From UBA2970 sp965221075 (GTDB lineage: Bacteria; Verrucomicrobiota; Verrucomicrobiia; Limisphaerales; AAA164-E04): 64,000 nt of DNA. This document shows positions 28,475 to 35,669 of the stretch, in pieces. The first letter of the stretch is position 1. Each line of letters starts with the position of its first letter. The stretch spans positions 2,852,001-2,916,000 of the forward strand of contig OZ244865.1 of assembly GCA_965221075.1 (NCBI GenBank), in the 5' to 3' direction. A model generated the notes under the pieces. That model had not been told where the DNA came from, did not search any database, and saw only the letters and a program-made list of their open reading frames with translations. A program made the position numbers and the translations under genes.

Positions 28475-29596
28475 ATGGAAGCCTCCGAGGACATCCGGTC
28501 CCGCTGCCTGGAGGCGCTACGCGGCCAGGCCGGCAGGGTCCCCTCCCTGAGCGCCTTCGTGGGCCTGGACGGCTTCGTGGACGAGATCATCCACGTGGTG
28601 GACAAGCGGGAGGACGCCCGGACCTACGGCCGCATCCCCACCCTCTACCGGCTGGGGGACCGCATCGCCCAGGCGGCCGGCCGCAGCACCAACATCGAGC
28701 TGGTCACCCAGAGGGTCAAGCTGGGGGGCAACGGCCCCATCCTGGCCAACGCCCTGGCCCGGCTGGATGTCGGGGTCTGCTACGCCGGGGCGGTCGGATG
28801 GCCCCGCCTCCATCCCGTCTTCGCCCCCCTGGCCGAGCGGGGCGAGGTCTTCCCCCTGGCCGAGGCGGCCCACACCGACGCCCTGGAGTTCGAGGACGGC
28901 AAGCTGATGCTGGGGAAGATGACGCCGCTGGCCGATCTGACCTGGGAGGCGATCCTGGAGCGCATGGGGAGGGAGGCCTTCCGGGACCGCATCCGCAGCG
29001 CCCGGCTGGTCTCCTTCGTCAACTGGACCATGGTCCCCCACATGAGCTCGATCTGGAGGGCGATCCTGGAGGAGGGCATGCTCCAGTCCTCGGGGCAGAG
29101 CGCCTTCTTCGACCTCTGCGATCCCGAGAAGCGCAGCGACGGGGACATCCGGGAGGCGATGGAGCTGCTGGGCGGTTTCCGGCGCCACTGCCGGGTGATC
29201 CTGGGGCTCAACGAGAAGGAGGCGATCGAGCTGGCCGAGGCCCACGGCATCCCGGTGGGAGCGGCGGTCCCGGAGGAGCGCTGCGCCCTGGCCGAGGCCC
29301 TGTTCCGGGCCCTAGACGTGGACATGCTGGTGGTCCACCCCGTGGCCTACGCCCTGGCGGTCTCCCGGGAGGCTACCGCCTGGACGCCCGGCCCCTTCGT
29401 CGAGCGCCCCCTGCTGACCACCGGGGCCGGAGACCACTTCAACGCCGGATTCTGCCTGGGCGAGCTGCTGGGACTGGGGCCGGACCTCTCGCTGCAGCTG
29501 GGGGTGACCTGCAGCGGGTACTACGTCCGCAGCGGAAGGAGCCCCGGCCGGGAGGACCTGATCGGCATGCTGGAGGACTGGCCCCGGCCGGCATGA
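28475..29596 (+). CDS. PfkB-family carbohydrate kinase
   Basis: This is a ribokinase-like sugar kinase (373 aa). The N-terminal substrate region holds FVGLDGFVDE and VKLGGNGPILANAL. The C-terminal signature is TTGAGDHFNAGF, containing the catalytic Asp and the anion hole. The sugar cannot be predicted. The protein is longer than typical ribokinase (about 310 aa), with an extended N-terminus. Its TGA overlaps the def ATG, and it lies 19 bp after parB, so parB, this kinase and def are probably co-transcribed. Confidence 0.85.
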   Translation: MEASEDIRSRCLEALRGQAGRVPSLSAFVGLDGFVDEIIHVVDKREDARTYGRIPTLYRLGDRIAQAAGRSTNIELVTQRVKLGGNGPILANALARLDVGVCYAGAVGWPRLHPVFAPLAERGEVFPLAEAAHTDALEFEDGKLMLGKMTPLADLTWEAILERMGREAFRDRIRSARLVSFVNWTMVPHMSSIWRAILEEGMLQSSGQSAFFDLCDPEKRSDGDIREAMELLGGFRRHCRVILGLNEKEAIELAEAHGIPVGAAVPEERCALAEALFRALDVDMLVVHPVAYALAVSREATAWTPGPFVERPLLTTGAGDHFNAGFCLGELLGLGPDLSLQLGVTCSGYYVRSGRSPGREDLIGMLEDWPRPA

Positions 29597-30159
29597 TCCT
29601 CCCCCTGGTCCAGTACGGGGATCCGGTCCTGCGCCGCCAGGCCCGGGCGGTCCTCCCCGGCGAGGAGGGCCTGGGCCCCCTGATCGGGGACATGCTGGAG
29701 ACCATGGAGCGCCACGAGGGGATCGGCCTGGCGGCCCCCCAGGTCGGCCGGTCCCTGCACCTGGCGGTGGTCGACATCCGCCCCGCCTCCTCCCGCCAGT
29801 CGCGCCTCTGGCTGGAGGACGCCCCGGCCGACGTCGAGGAACACATGCCGATGATCCTGATCAATCCCGAGATCCGGCCGCTGGACGAGGCCAGGGAGGC
29901 GAGCGAGGGCTGCCTGAGCTTCCCCGGGATCTTCGGCGAGATCCCCCGCCCCTACACCATCGAGGCGAAGACCCTGCAGCTGGAGGGTCCTCCGCTGCAG
30001 TTCCGCTGCAACGACCTGCTGGCCCGGGTGATCCAGCACGAGACCGATCACCTCAACGGCATCCTGTTCATCGACCGCATGACCTCCCGGTCGATGGATC
30101 TGGTGCGGGAGGAGATCGGCGAGCTGCAGCGCCAGACCCGCAGATCCCTCCCGGCGTAG
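29593..30159 (+). CDS. def: Peptide deformylase
   Basis: Def (188 aa) removes the formyl group from new polypeptides. All three motifs are present: GIGLAAPQVG, EGCLSFPG and QHETDHLNG, giving the Cys and two His metal ligands and the catalytic Glu. An insertion of about 15 residues before the second motif (SRQSRLWLEDAPADVEEHMP) is longer than in E. coli. fmt is not adjacent. It is convergent with the FtsK-like gene, with only 18 bp between the two stops. Confidence 0.95.
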   Translation: MILPLVQYGDPVLRRQARAVLPGEEGLGPLIGDMLETMERHEGIGLAAPQVGRSLHLAVVDIRPASSRQSRLWLEDAPADVEEHMPMILINPEIRPLDEAREASEGCLSFPGIFGEIPRPYTIEAKTLQLEGPPLQFRCNDLLARVIQHETDHLNGILFIDRMTSRSMDLVREEIGELQRQTRRSLPA

Positions 30160-30177
30160 AAGCCGGGCCGGGACGGC

Positions 30178-33100
30178 TCAGGCGTCCCGGAGCCGCCGCC
30201 CGGCCTCCTCCAGCCAGCCCGCCCCGGGAGGGGCGTAGGGACGGAAGACCTCCTGCTCCCCCTCGCTCTCCAGGTGGAGCAGGGCCCGGTGGAGCCCCAG
30301 GGCGTTGGCCCGGGTGCTGTCGATCAGGGCCGCCGAGTCGGCGGCCCCCATCTGCAGGAGGACCTTCGCCCCGAATTCCTGGAGCGACTTCCGGGTCAGC
30401 CAGCGCACCGCGCTGGGATAGGAGTCGGCCGAGACCACCGCATGGAGCCCGCGGGCCGCCCCGTTCTCCAGGATCTCCCGCAGCCAGGCGTCGGGACCCT
30501 CGGCCCCGTCGCCCAGGTCGAACTCGTCCCGGGGCTTCAGACGGCTGCGGAACTGCACGTCGGGGACGAACAGGAACCGGGAGGCGTCCCCGGCGGAACC
30601 GGACCCTGCCGCCAGCTCCTCGAGCCCCTCCTCGGCGATCAGTCGGACCCGGCCGCCCGTCGCCGCCAGGGCCCCCTCCAGGAACCGGTGCTCCGCGGCG
30701 CTTCCCAGGAACCAGAAGCGGGCCCGGCGGTCGCTCGCCGCCAGGGAGACCAGGGCGCTGGCCAGAAGGGAGCGGGCCATCTCCCGGTTCTGGCCCAGGA
30801 TCAGCAGATGGCGGTCGGCGCGGGCCTCGAAGGCCACCTCGGTGGGGCCCTTGATGGCGTTGGGCTCCCCCAGCCAGCAGCGGGGAGGGCCGCCCCCTGG
30901 AAGACTCCCATCGAGGGCGGAGGCCAGCAGGGCGTTGCGGCGCAGGTCCGCCGGAGCGTTCCCCTCGAACACCACCGGCCCCTCCGCCCCGGGAGCCCTC
31001 TTCCGGAGCGTCTCCAGATAGGCGTCGCGCTCCTGGTCCGGAAGCCAGGCCGCCTGGAAGCGGCTGTTCCTCTCCAGGGCCCCGCCGCCGTCGTTGTAGA
31101 TCCCCTCGCCCGGACGGGAGAGCAGCCGGGGCGCGGTGTTGTCCTCGTCCATGGCCAGCGCGGCGTCGGCCTCGTCGCACTGCAGCGCGATGCGGATGTT
31201 CATCTGGGCGAAGGTGGCGCGGGCCATGGTGTAGCCCCCTCCCAGGGTCTGGGAGCCCAGGATCGCGTGGATCCCGAAGGCGCGTCCCTGGCGCACGATG
31301 CGGTCCAGCAGGGTGGCCGCGATTTGGGCGAGGGCGTCGTCCTCCACGAAGTACTCCTGGAACTCGTCCACCAGCAGCAGGGTGCGGGGCAGGTCCCTTC
31401 CGGTCCGGCGGCGGTACTCGGCCAGATCCCGCACCTGGGCCTGGCGGAACAGCTCCCCCCGGCGGTGCAGCTCCCGGTCCACGCGCTGCAGCACGCTCAG
31501 GCCGAAGTCCCGATCGCTCTCGATGGCCACCACCCGGGCGTGGGGAAGGCGGTGGGCGGCGTAGCACTTGAACTCGACCCCCTTCTTGTAGTCGACCAGG
31601 TAGAACTCCACCTCGCGGGGAGAGCACCACAGGGAGAGGCTGGTGATCAGGACATGCAGGAGGTTGGACTTGCCCGAGCCGGTCTTGCCTACCACCAGGG
31701 CATGCTGCTCCAGGCCCCGGCCCAGGACGAGCTGCTGCAGGCGGGAGGCGCTGGCCCGCCCCAGGGGGACCTGGATGTGCTCGAGGGAGCTGCGCGACCA
31801 GATCTCCTCCCCGGAGGGAGACACCAGTTCGAAGGGAGCCTCCACCCGGAAGCCCTCGGAGTGCTCCCGGCCCAGCCGGCGCAGGGTCTCCTCGCCGACG
31901 GGCGGCGGATCGTCGAGAAGGACACGGGCCTCCCGGCACTCAAGCCCCTGCCAGGAGACGCCCTCCTGGCCCCAGCGGAACCTCTGGCCATGGCGGTCCA
32001 GATCCTCCTCCAGGCCCGGATCCCCCAGGGGCAGGCGCAGGTCGCGGTGCAGGATCAGGAAGATCCCGCAGCGGGGGCCTCCCGCCAGCAGGCTGCGCAG
32101 GGTGGCCAGGGCCCCCTCGCCCAGCTGGGCGGGAAAGTCGGCCATCATCAGGTAGCGGTAGCGCTCGGCCATGGAGCCGGCCTGCCGGTTGTAGCTGGAG
32201 AGCGAGTCGTGGTCCCGGCGCAGGCACATCTGAGTGATCCGCTCCATGTCGAGGGCCAGGTCCTTCAGCCTCTGCTCCATGGGCTGGGCCTGGGTGTGGA
32301 TGCCGGGGCCGAGGATCCTCGGATCCTGGTCGGAGAGGTGCATCAGCCCGGCGAAGCTGCGGCCCAGTCCCACCGGATCGAACAGGGCGAAGTCGATTCC
32401 CCCGGGAGGCGAGGCGGAGAGCAGCCGGACCAGGAGGCCGCAGAGGAAGGAGGAGACGCTGGAGGGAGCCGCTCCCCGGGTCTCCAGCACCAGGGCGGCG
32501 CTGCCGGGCATTCCCAGCGCCAGGGGCACGCTGCGGACTCTTCCTCCGGGCCCCGGAAAGCGCAGCTCCCCGATGCGGGCCTGGGAGGTCTGTCCGGCCG
32601 GGACCGGGACCGATGCCCGCTCCAGCTGGTCCCAGACGGCCTGGGCCCTCCCCCTCCAGTCCCGCTCCCACTCCTCCTGGCGGCGGTCGAAGTCCCGGTT
32701 CAACTCCTCCCGCTTGCCGACCTCCTCCTTTTCCAGGCGAGCCAGGCCCTCGGAGCGGGAGAGGGGACGGTGCCGGCGATGGGCCTCGAGGCGGGCTTCC
32801 CATGCGGTCTGGTGCCTCTCGGCGAGGCTCAGGGCGCGCCGCTGGAGCCTGGGAAGCTCCTCCGCCGCCCGGCGTTTAGCCTCGGCGTCCACCACGCGCC
32901 AGGCCGCCTCCAGCTCCTCCTCGGTCCTGGCGTAGGCGGCGGATGCTTCCTGGAGGGCCGCCTCGCGCTCCTCCAGGGCCGCCTGGCGTCCGTCCTCCAG
33001 GCCCCTCTCTATCAGCGACGAGATGCGGGCCAGATCGTCGGCGGGTCCCCTTCCCAGCCACCATCCCAGACCGTAGCCGAAGAGGACGGCCAGGCAGCCG

Positions 33101-33819
33101 GCCCCGATCCACTCCCAGGGGATGGATTCCCCGCCATCAAGGAGGCGGGCCAGGGCTCCGCCGGCAGCCACCAGCGCAGCCAGCAGCCACCACCGGATGC
33201 GGGCGAAGAGAGCCGGGAGGATCCGCCAGGCGAAGCGGCTGGAGGCCTCCTCCATACGGGCCACGAGCCGCTCCACCGGATCGGTGGAGGGCTCGGGGGA
33301 AAGCGGGCCCTCCTGCTCCAGACGGAAGCTCCGGTACCCCCTCAGGAGCCTCTGGCATCGATCGAACAGCTCCATGAAGCCGGTCCGCTGCCCCTCGATC
33401 CGGGCCAAAGCCTCGCGGCAACGGGCCTCCGCCTCCCGGTTGCGCTGCTCGCAGGCTCGGGAGGCCTCCAGGAGGATCTTCTGGTTCTGATAGCGGCGCT
33501 GCTCCCGCAGGCCTTCCAGGGATTCCTCCAGGGCCTTCCGGCAGGCCCGATGGGCCCGCTCGATCCTGTCCCTCCGCTCCTGGCCGCGCCGATTCAGGCG
33601 CTCCTCCTCGCCCTGGTGCGCGCTCCGCAGGGCTTCCTGCTCCCGCTGGAAGGCGTCCCGGGCCCGGGCGCGCAGGATGGCGTACCGCTCGGCAAGGGCC
33701 TCGAGCTCGCTCCGCCGCTCCTCACGCAGCTCCCCGTCCCTCAGGCGAGCCTGGCGCAGGATCCGGTCAAGCTCGCCGACCCGGCCGCGGATCTCCCCCA
33801 GGGGCAGCAGGCTACTCAC
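30178..33819 (-). CDS. FtsK/SpoIIIE (EccC/EssC-like) ATPase with three tandem RecA-like modules
   Basis: This is a 1213-residue membrane ATPase starting at GTG 33819. Order: an N-terminal Arg/Glu coiled coil (residues 1-190), two membrane helices (about 205-255, WWLLAALVAAGG and LAVLFGYGLGWWL), a second coiled coil (about 265-400), then three FtsK-fold modules. Module 1 (about 430-650) has no P-loop: the place of Walker A reads LETRGAAPSS. Module 2 (about 690-930) is intact, with Walker A VVGKTGSGKSN, FYLVDYKKGVEFK and Walker B TLLLVDEFQE. Module 3 (about 1000-1190) is degenerate (LILGQNREMARS). Two N-terminal membrane helices plus three tandem modules is the layout of the type VII secretion motor EccC/EssC. 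It overlaps the upstream WXG-like gene by 8 bp. A DNA translocase role is the alternative, but there is no FtsK gamma domain. Confidence 0.85.
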   Translation of the reverse strand: MSSLLPLGEIRGRVGELDRILRQARLRDGELREERRSELEALAERYAILRARARDAFQREQEALRSAHQGEEERLNRRGQERRDRIERAHRACRKALEESLEGLREQRRYQNQKILLEASRACEQRNREAEARCREALARIEGQRTGFMELFDRCQRLLRGYRSFRLEQEGPLSPEPSTDPVERLVARMEEASSRFAWRILPALFARIRWWLLAALVAAGGALARLLDGGESIPWEWIGAGCLAVLFGYGLGWWLGRGPADDLARISSLIERGLEDGRQAALEEREAALQEASAAYARTEEELEAAWRVVDAEAKRRAAEELPRLQRRALSLAERHQTAWEARLEAHRRHRPLSRSEGLARLEKEEVGKREELNRDFDRRQEEWERDWRGRAQAVWDQLERASVPVPAGQTSQARIGELRFPGPGGRVRSVPLALGMPGSAALVLETRGAAPSSVSSFLCGLLVRLLSASPPGGIDFALFDPVGLGRSFAGLMHLSDQDPRILGPGIHTQAQPMEQRLKDLALDMERITQMCLRRDHDSLSSYNRQAGSMAERYRYLMMADFPAQLGEGALATLRSLLAGGPRCGIFLILHRDLRLPLGDPGLEEDLDRHGQRFRWGQEGVSWQGLECREARVLLDDPPPVGEETLRRLGREHSEGFRVEAPFELVSPSGEEIWSRSSLEHIQVPLGRASASRLQQLVLGRGLEQHALVVGKTGSGKSNLLHVLITSLSLWCSPREVEFYLVDYKKGVEFKCYAAHRLPHARVVAIESDRDFGLSVLQRVDRELHRRGELFRQAQVRDLAEYRRRTGRDLPRTLLLVDEFQEYFVEDDALAQIAATLLDRIVRQGRAFGIHAILGSQTLGGGYTMARATFAQMNIRIALQCDEADAALAMDEDNTAPRLLSRPGEGIYNDGGGALERNSRFQAAWLPDQERDAYLETLRKRAPGAEGPVVFEGNAPADLRRNALLASALDGSLPGGGPPRCWLGEPNAIKGPTEVAFEARADRHLLILGQNREMARSLLASALVSLAASDRRARFWFLGSAAEHRFLEGALAATGGRVRLIAEEGLEELAAGSGSAGDASRFLFVPDVQFRSRLKPRDEFDLGDGAEGPDAWLREILENGAARGLHAVVSADSYPSAVRWLTRKSLQEFGAKVLLQMGAADSAALIDSTRANALGLHRALLHLESEGEQEVFRPYAPPGAGWLEEAGRRLRDA

Positions 33820-34024
33820 CGCACTCCTTCCGGATCCGGTCGAGCAGGACCTCGAGCTTCTCCATCGCGTGCACCGTGCGGCTGATTCCGATGTCCAGCT
33901 CGCCGAGGATGTCTCGCTCGAACTCCTCGGCCTTGGCGTCCTGCCAGGACTGGCGGGTCCGCTCCCACTCCTGCCTCAGGCTGCGGGTCAGGGCCGCCAG
34001 GCGGCTGCGTGCAGCTCCGCTCAT
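33812..34024 (-). CDS. Short WXG100-like helical protein (70 aa)
   Basis: This is a small, wholly helical protein with the motif SWQDAKAEEF (Trp27, Phe35) near its centre, in the position of the Trp-x-Gly turn and downstream Phe of WXG100 proteins. Flanking helices would be residues 3-25 and 31-66. The third motif residue is Asp rather than Gly. No C-terminal YxxxD/E export motif is seen. The same SWQD motif recurs in the first gene of the operon, suggesting that the two are paralogues or a heterodimer. The ATG overlaps the preceding stop (ATGA) and its TAG overlaps the GTG of the EccC-like gene. Confidence 0.72.
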   Translation of the reverse strand: MSGAARSRLAALTRSLRQEWERTRQSWQDAKAEEFERDILGELDIGISRTVHAMEKLEVLLDRIRKECGE

Positions 34025-34488
34025 GAAGCGGCGGAATAACCCTCCAGGACTTCGATCAGCCTCTCCAGCCGGGCGACACCCTTGCCCAGCAGGTGCGCCA
34101 GCTGGGTCTCCATGTTCTCCACTTCGCGCACCAGGGGCTCGGCGTCGGGAGGAAAACGCCGGATCCAGTGCGCCACCCGCCGCAGCTTCTCCTCCGCCGC
34201 CTCGAGCTCCCGCTGCGCCCGCTTCAGGGCCAGGCGGGGCTCGCTGCCGCGGCTTCCGGACACACCGGGTCCCCAGAGCGCATGGCGGGCCATCTCCACC
34301 TTGCGAGAGCGGATCCTCGCCTGGCGGGTCCAGTGCCGCTTCTGCGTCTCCTGGAGCCAGAACCGGACGCGCCGCGCCTCGAAGCCCGGCTCCCCCGCCA
34401 CCGCCAGCGCCTTCTCCCGGTAGCGGATCAGGGCTGAGCGGAACCGATCCAGGGCCTCGGTTTGCGACAGATGCGCCTTGGGGGACAT
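34021..34488 (-). CDS. Basic helical protein between the two WXG100-like genes (155 aa)
   Basis: I do not recognise a family. The protein is predicted all-helical, Arg/Glu/Ala-rich and basic, with several Trp residues (RFWLQETQKRHW, RRVAHWIRRF) and a C-terminal amphipathic helix (REVENMETQLAHLLG). There is no signal peptide or membrane segment. It is overlapped at both ends (TGATG upstream, ATGA downstream), so it is made in step with the WXG-like proteins and the ATPase. It could be a chaperone, an adaptor or a third substrate of the system. Confidence 0.72.
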   Translation of the reverse strand: MSPKAHLSQTEALDRFRSALIRYREKALAVAGEPGFEARRVRFWLQETQKRHWTRQARIRSRKVEMARHALWGPGVSGSRGSEPRLALKRAQRELEAAEEKLRRVAHWIRRFPPDAEPLVREVENMETQLAHLLGKGVARLERLIEVLEGYSAAS

Positions 34489-34760
34489 CAGCGCTGCTCC
34501 AGGTAGGCCTCAATGCGCTGCGCCTTGCGCAGCAAGAAGGGAGCGTGGCGTCCCGAAAGCTCTACGAACTTGCGCAGGGTGCGCATGGTCTGGCGGAACT
34601 CCTCGGCGAACTTCCGGTGCTCCTGGTCCTGCCAGGAATCTCCCAGCCCCTTGAAGCGGGCCTCCAGCAGCGAAACGCTGCGCTGCAGCCCGGCACTGAA
34701 GCTCTTCAGCTCCCGGGCGAAGCGCCGCACCTCCTCGGGGTCCATGATCGCCTGCGACAT
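34488..34760 (-). CDS. WXG100-like protein, first gene of the type VII-like operon (90 aa)
   Basis: This 90-residue protein has Trp43 almost exactly at its middle, in GDSWQDQEHRKF, as expected for the helix-turn-helix hairpin of the WXG100 (ESAT-6) superfamily. Helix 1 is about residues 8-38 and helix 2 about 46-88. The motif is WQD rather than WxG, and the C-terminus (EAYLEQR) lacks a clear YxxxD/E signal. A strong Shine-Dalgarno sequence (AGGAAGGAGG, 7 nt spacing) precedes the ATG, unusual in this window and consistent with a protein needed in quantity. The identification rests on length, Trp position, the paralogue two genes downstream and the EccC-like motor in the same operon. Confidence 0.75.
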   Translation of the reverse strand: MSQAIMDPEEVRRFARELKSFSAGLQRSVSLLEARFKGLGDSWQDQEHRKFAEEFRQTMRTLRKFVELSGRHAPFLLRKAQRIEAYLEQR

Positions 34761-34776
34761 CTCGTTTCCTCCTTCC

Positions 34777-34799
34777 TGTAAAACGGCCCGGAAGGGCCG
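34777..34799 (-). promoter_or_regulatory. Hairpin plus T-tract in the leader of the WXG100-like operon
   Basis: Reading the minus strand, CGGCCC-TTCC-GGGCCG is followed at once by TTTT, then by the strong Shine-Dalgarno sequence of the first WXG-like gene. This resembles a small intrinsic terminator or attenuator in the 5' leader. It could also be an mRNA-stabilising hairpin. The stem is only 6 bp and the T-tract short. Confidence 0.45.
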
Positions 34800-35058
34800 G
34801 TGATCGAATCCGCCTCGACCATAGCCAGAACGGATAACTGGGAAAAGTAGCTCTACCCAAAATCATGTGTGTTGTAATCTGCAGCGTTTTCCGGCGTTTT
34901 TTTCCAGGTTGCTCCGGGCTGACATCCGATTGTGTTTGGGACAATTAATAATATCGCACCTCTGTCAACTGCAGATGGTCCCAATTACCGGTTGCGGAGA
35001 GGTTCGGATCCCCCCCTCCATTCCCGAAACATTCGAGCCGGGAAGGAGAGAGGAAACG

Positions 35059-35196
35059 ATGCACGGGAAGGAGACGAGATTGAAGGTGAACGAGTGCCTG
35101 GAGCAGGGGATGACTAAGTCGGAGATGGCTCGGCAGCTGGGAGTCGACAGACGGACGATCCACTAATGGATCGAAGACGGCAAGCTGGATCGGAGT
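35059..35196 (+). pseudogene. Truncated helix-turn-helix gene (IstA- or resolvase-like N-terminus)
   Basis: From an ATG with a strong GGAAGGAGAG ribosome-binding sequence, the frame encodes MHGKETRLKVNECLEQGM, then a helix-turn-helix of the form KSEMARQLGVDRRTI. A TAA at 35164-35166 stops it, but the same frame continues sensibly after the stop (WIEDGKLDR) until the inverted repeat begins at about 35197. It looks like the N-terminal DNA-binding domain of a transposase or resolvase, damaged by a nonsense change and cut by a rearrangement. Confidence 0.55.
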
Positions 35197-35600
35197 TGTT
35201 ATTTACAGCGATTATCCGGGCGGTTTTTCCCAGATTGCTCCGGGCTGACATTTGATCGAGGGGGGGAAACCATTGGGCTTGCAGGAGACGGGCAGCTTCT
35301 GCTACCTGGGGAGAGGACTTCCTGGAAGGAAAAGCTGCCTGATCCCGGTTGCGTGGTCGGTAGTCAAAAGAAATGAGTCAGCTCTGCTTTACGAGTAAGT
35401 CGTTCCAGTCATAGGCCCGACGGAGGTCTCAGGCGTCGGACGGCCGGATTGCCCTGCATGAGGCGGGAGGCGTAGCGGTCTCCGCTCTGATCGTCATCGA
35501 AGGCACAGAGGATCCGCTTCAGGTTCCAGCATCCAAGCCGTTCGGGGATGCGATGGGTAGTTCCCGAGGTGGAGTTGAAGATGGTGTCGCATGCTGGGAA
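35197..35600 (-). repeat. Inverted partial copy of the element's right end and TOPRIM 3' end
   Basis: This stretch is the reverse complement of about 38435-38827 with clear divergence. The outer part (TGTTAYTTACAGCGATTATC onward, about 155 bp) matches the right terminus closely. The inner part, read on the minus strand, encodes GTTHRIPERLGCW and ILCAFDDDQSGD, matching the C-terminal half of the TOPRIM protein. It is therefore a decayed second copy of the end of a related element, in opposite orientation. Confidence 0.75.
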
Positions 35601-35669
35601 ACAGCGAAAAAATTCCCAATTCACCGAAATAACTAAGTGAATTACACCGAGGCCTTCTGCCAACAAGAG

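Noticed and set aside
30274..33885. A 1203-codon plus-strand frame opposite the EccC-like ATPase
   Set aside because: Antisense shadow. The minus strand has Walker motifs, membrane helices and coupled starts; the plus frame has none.
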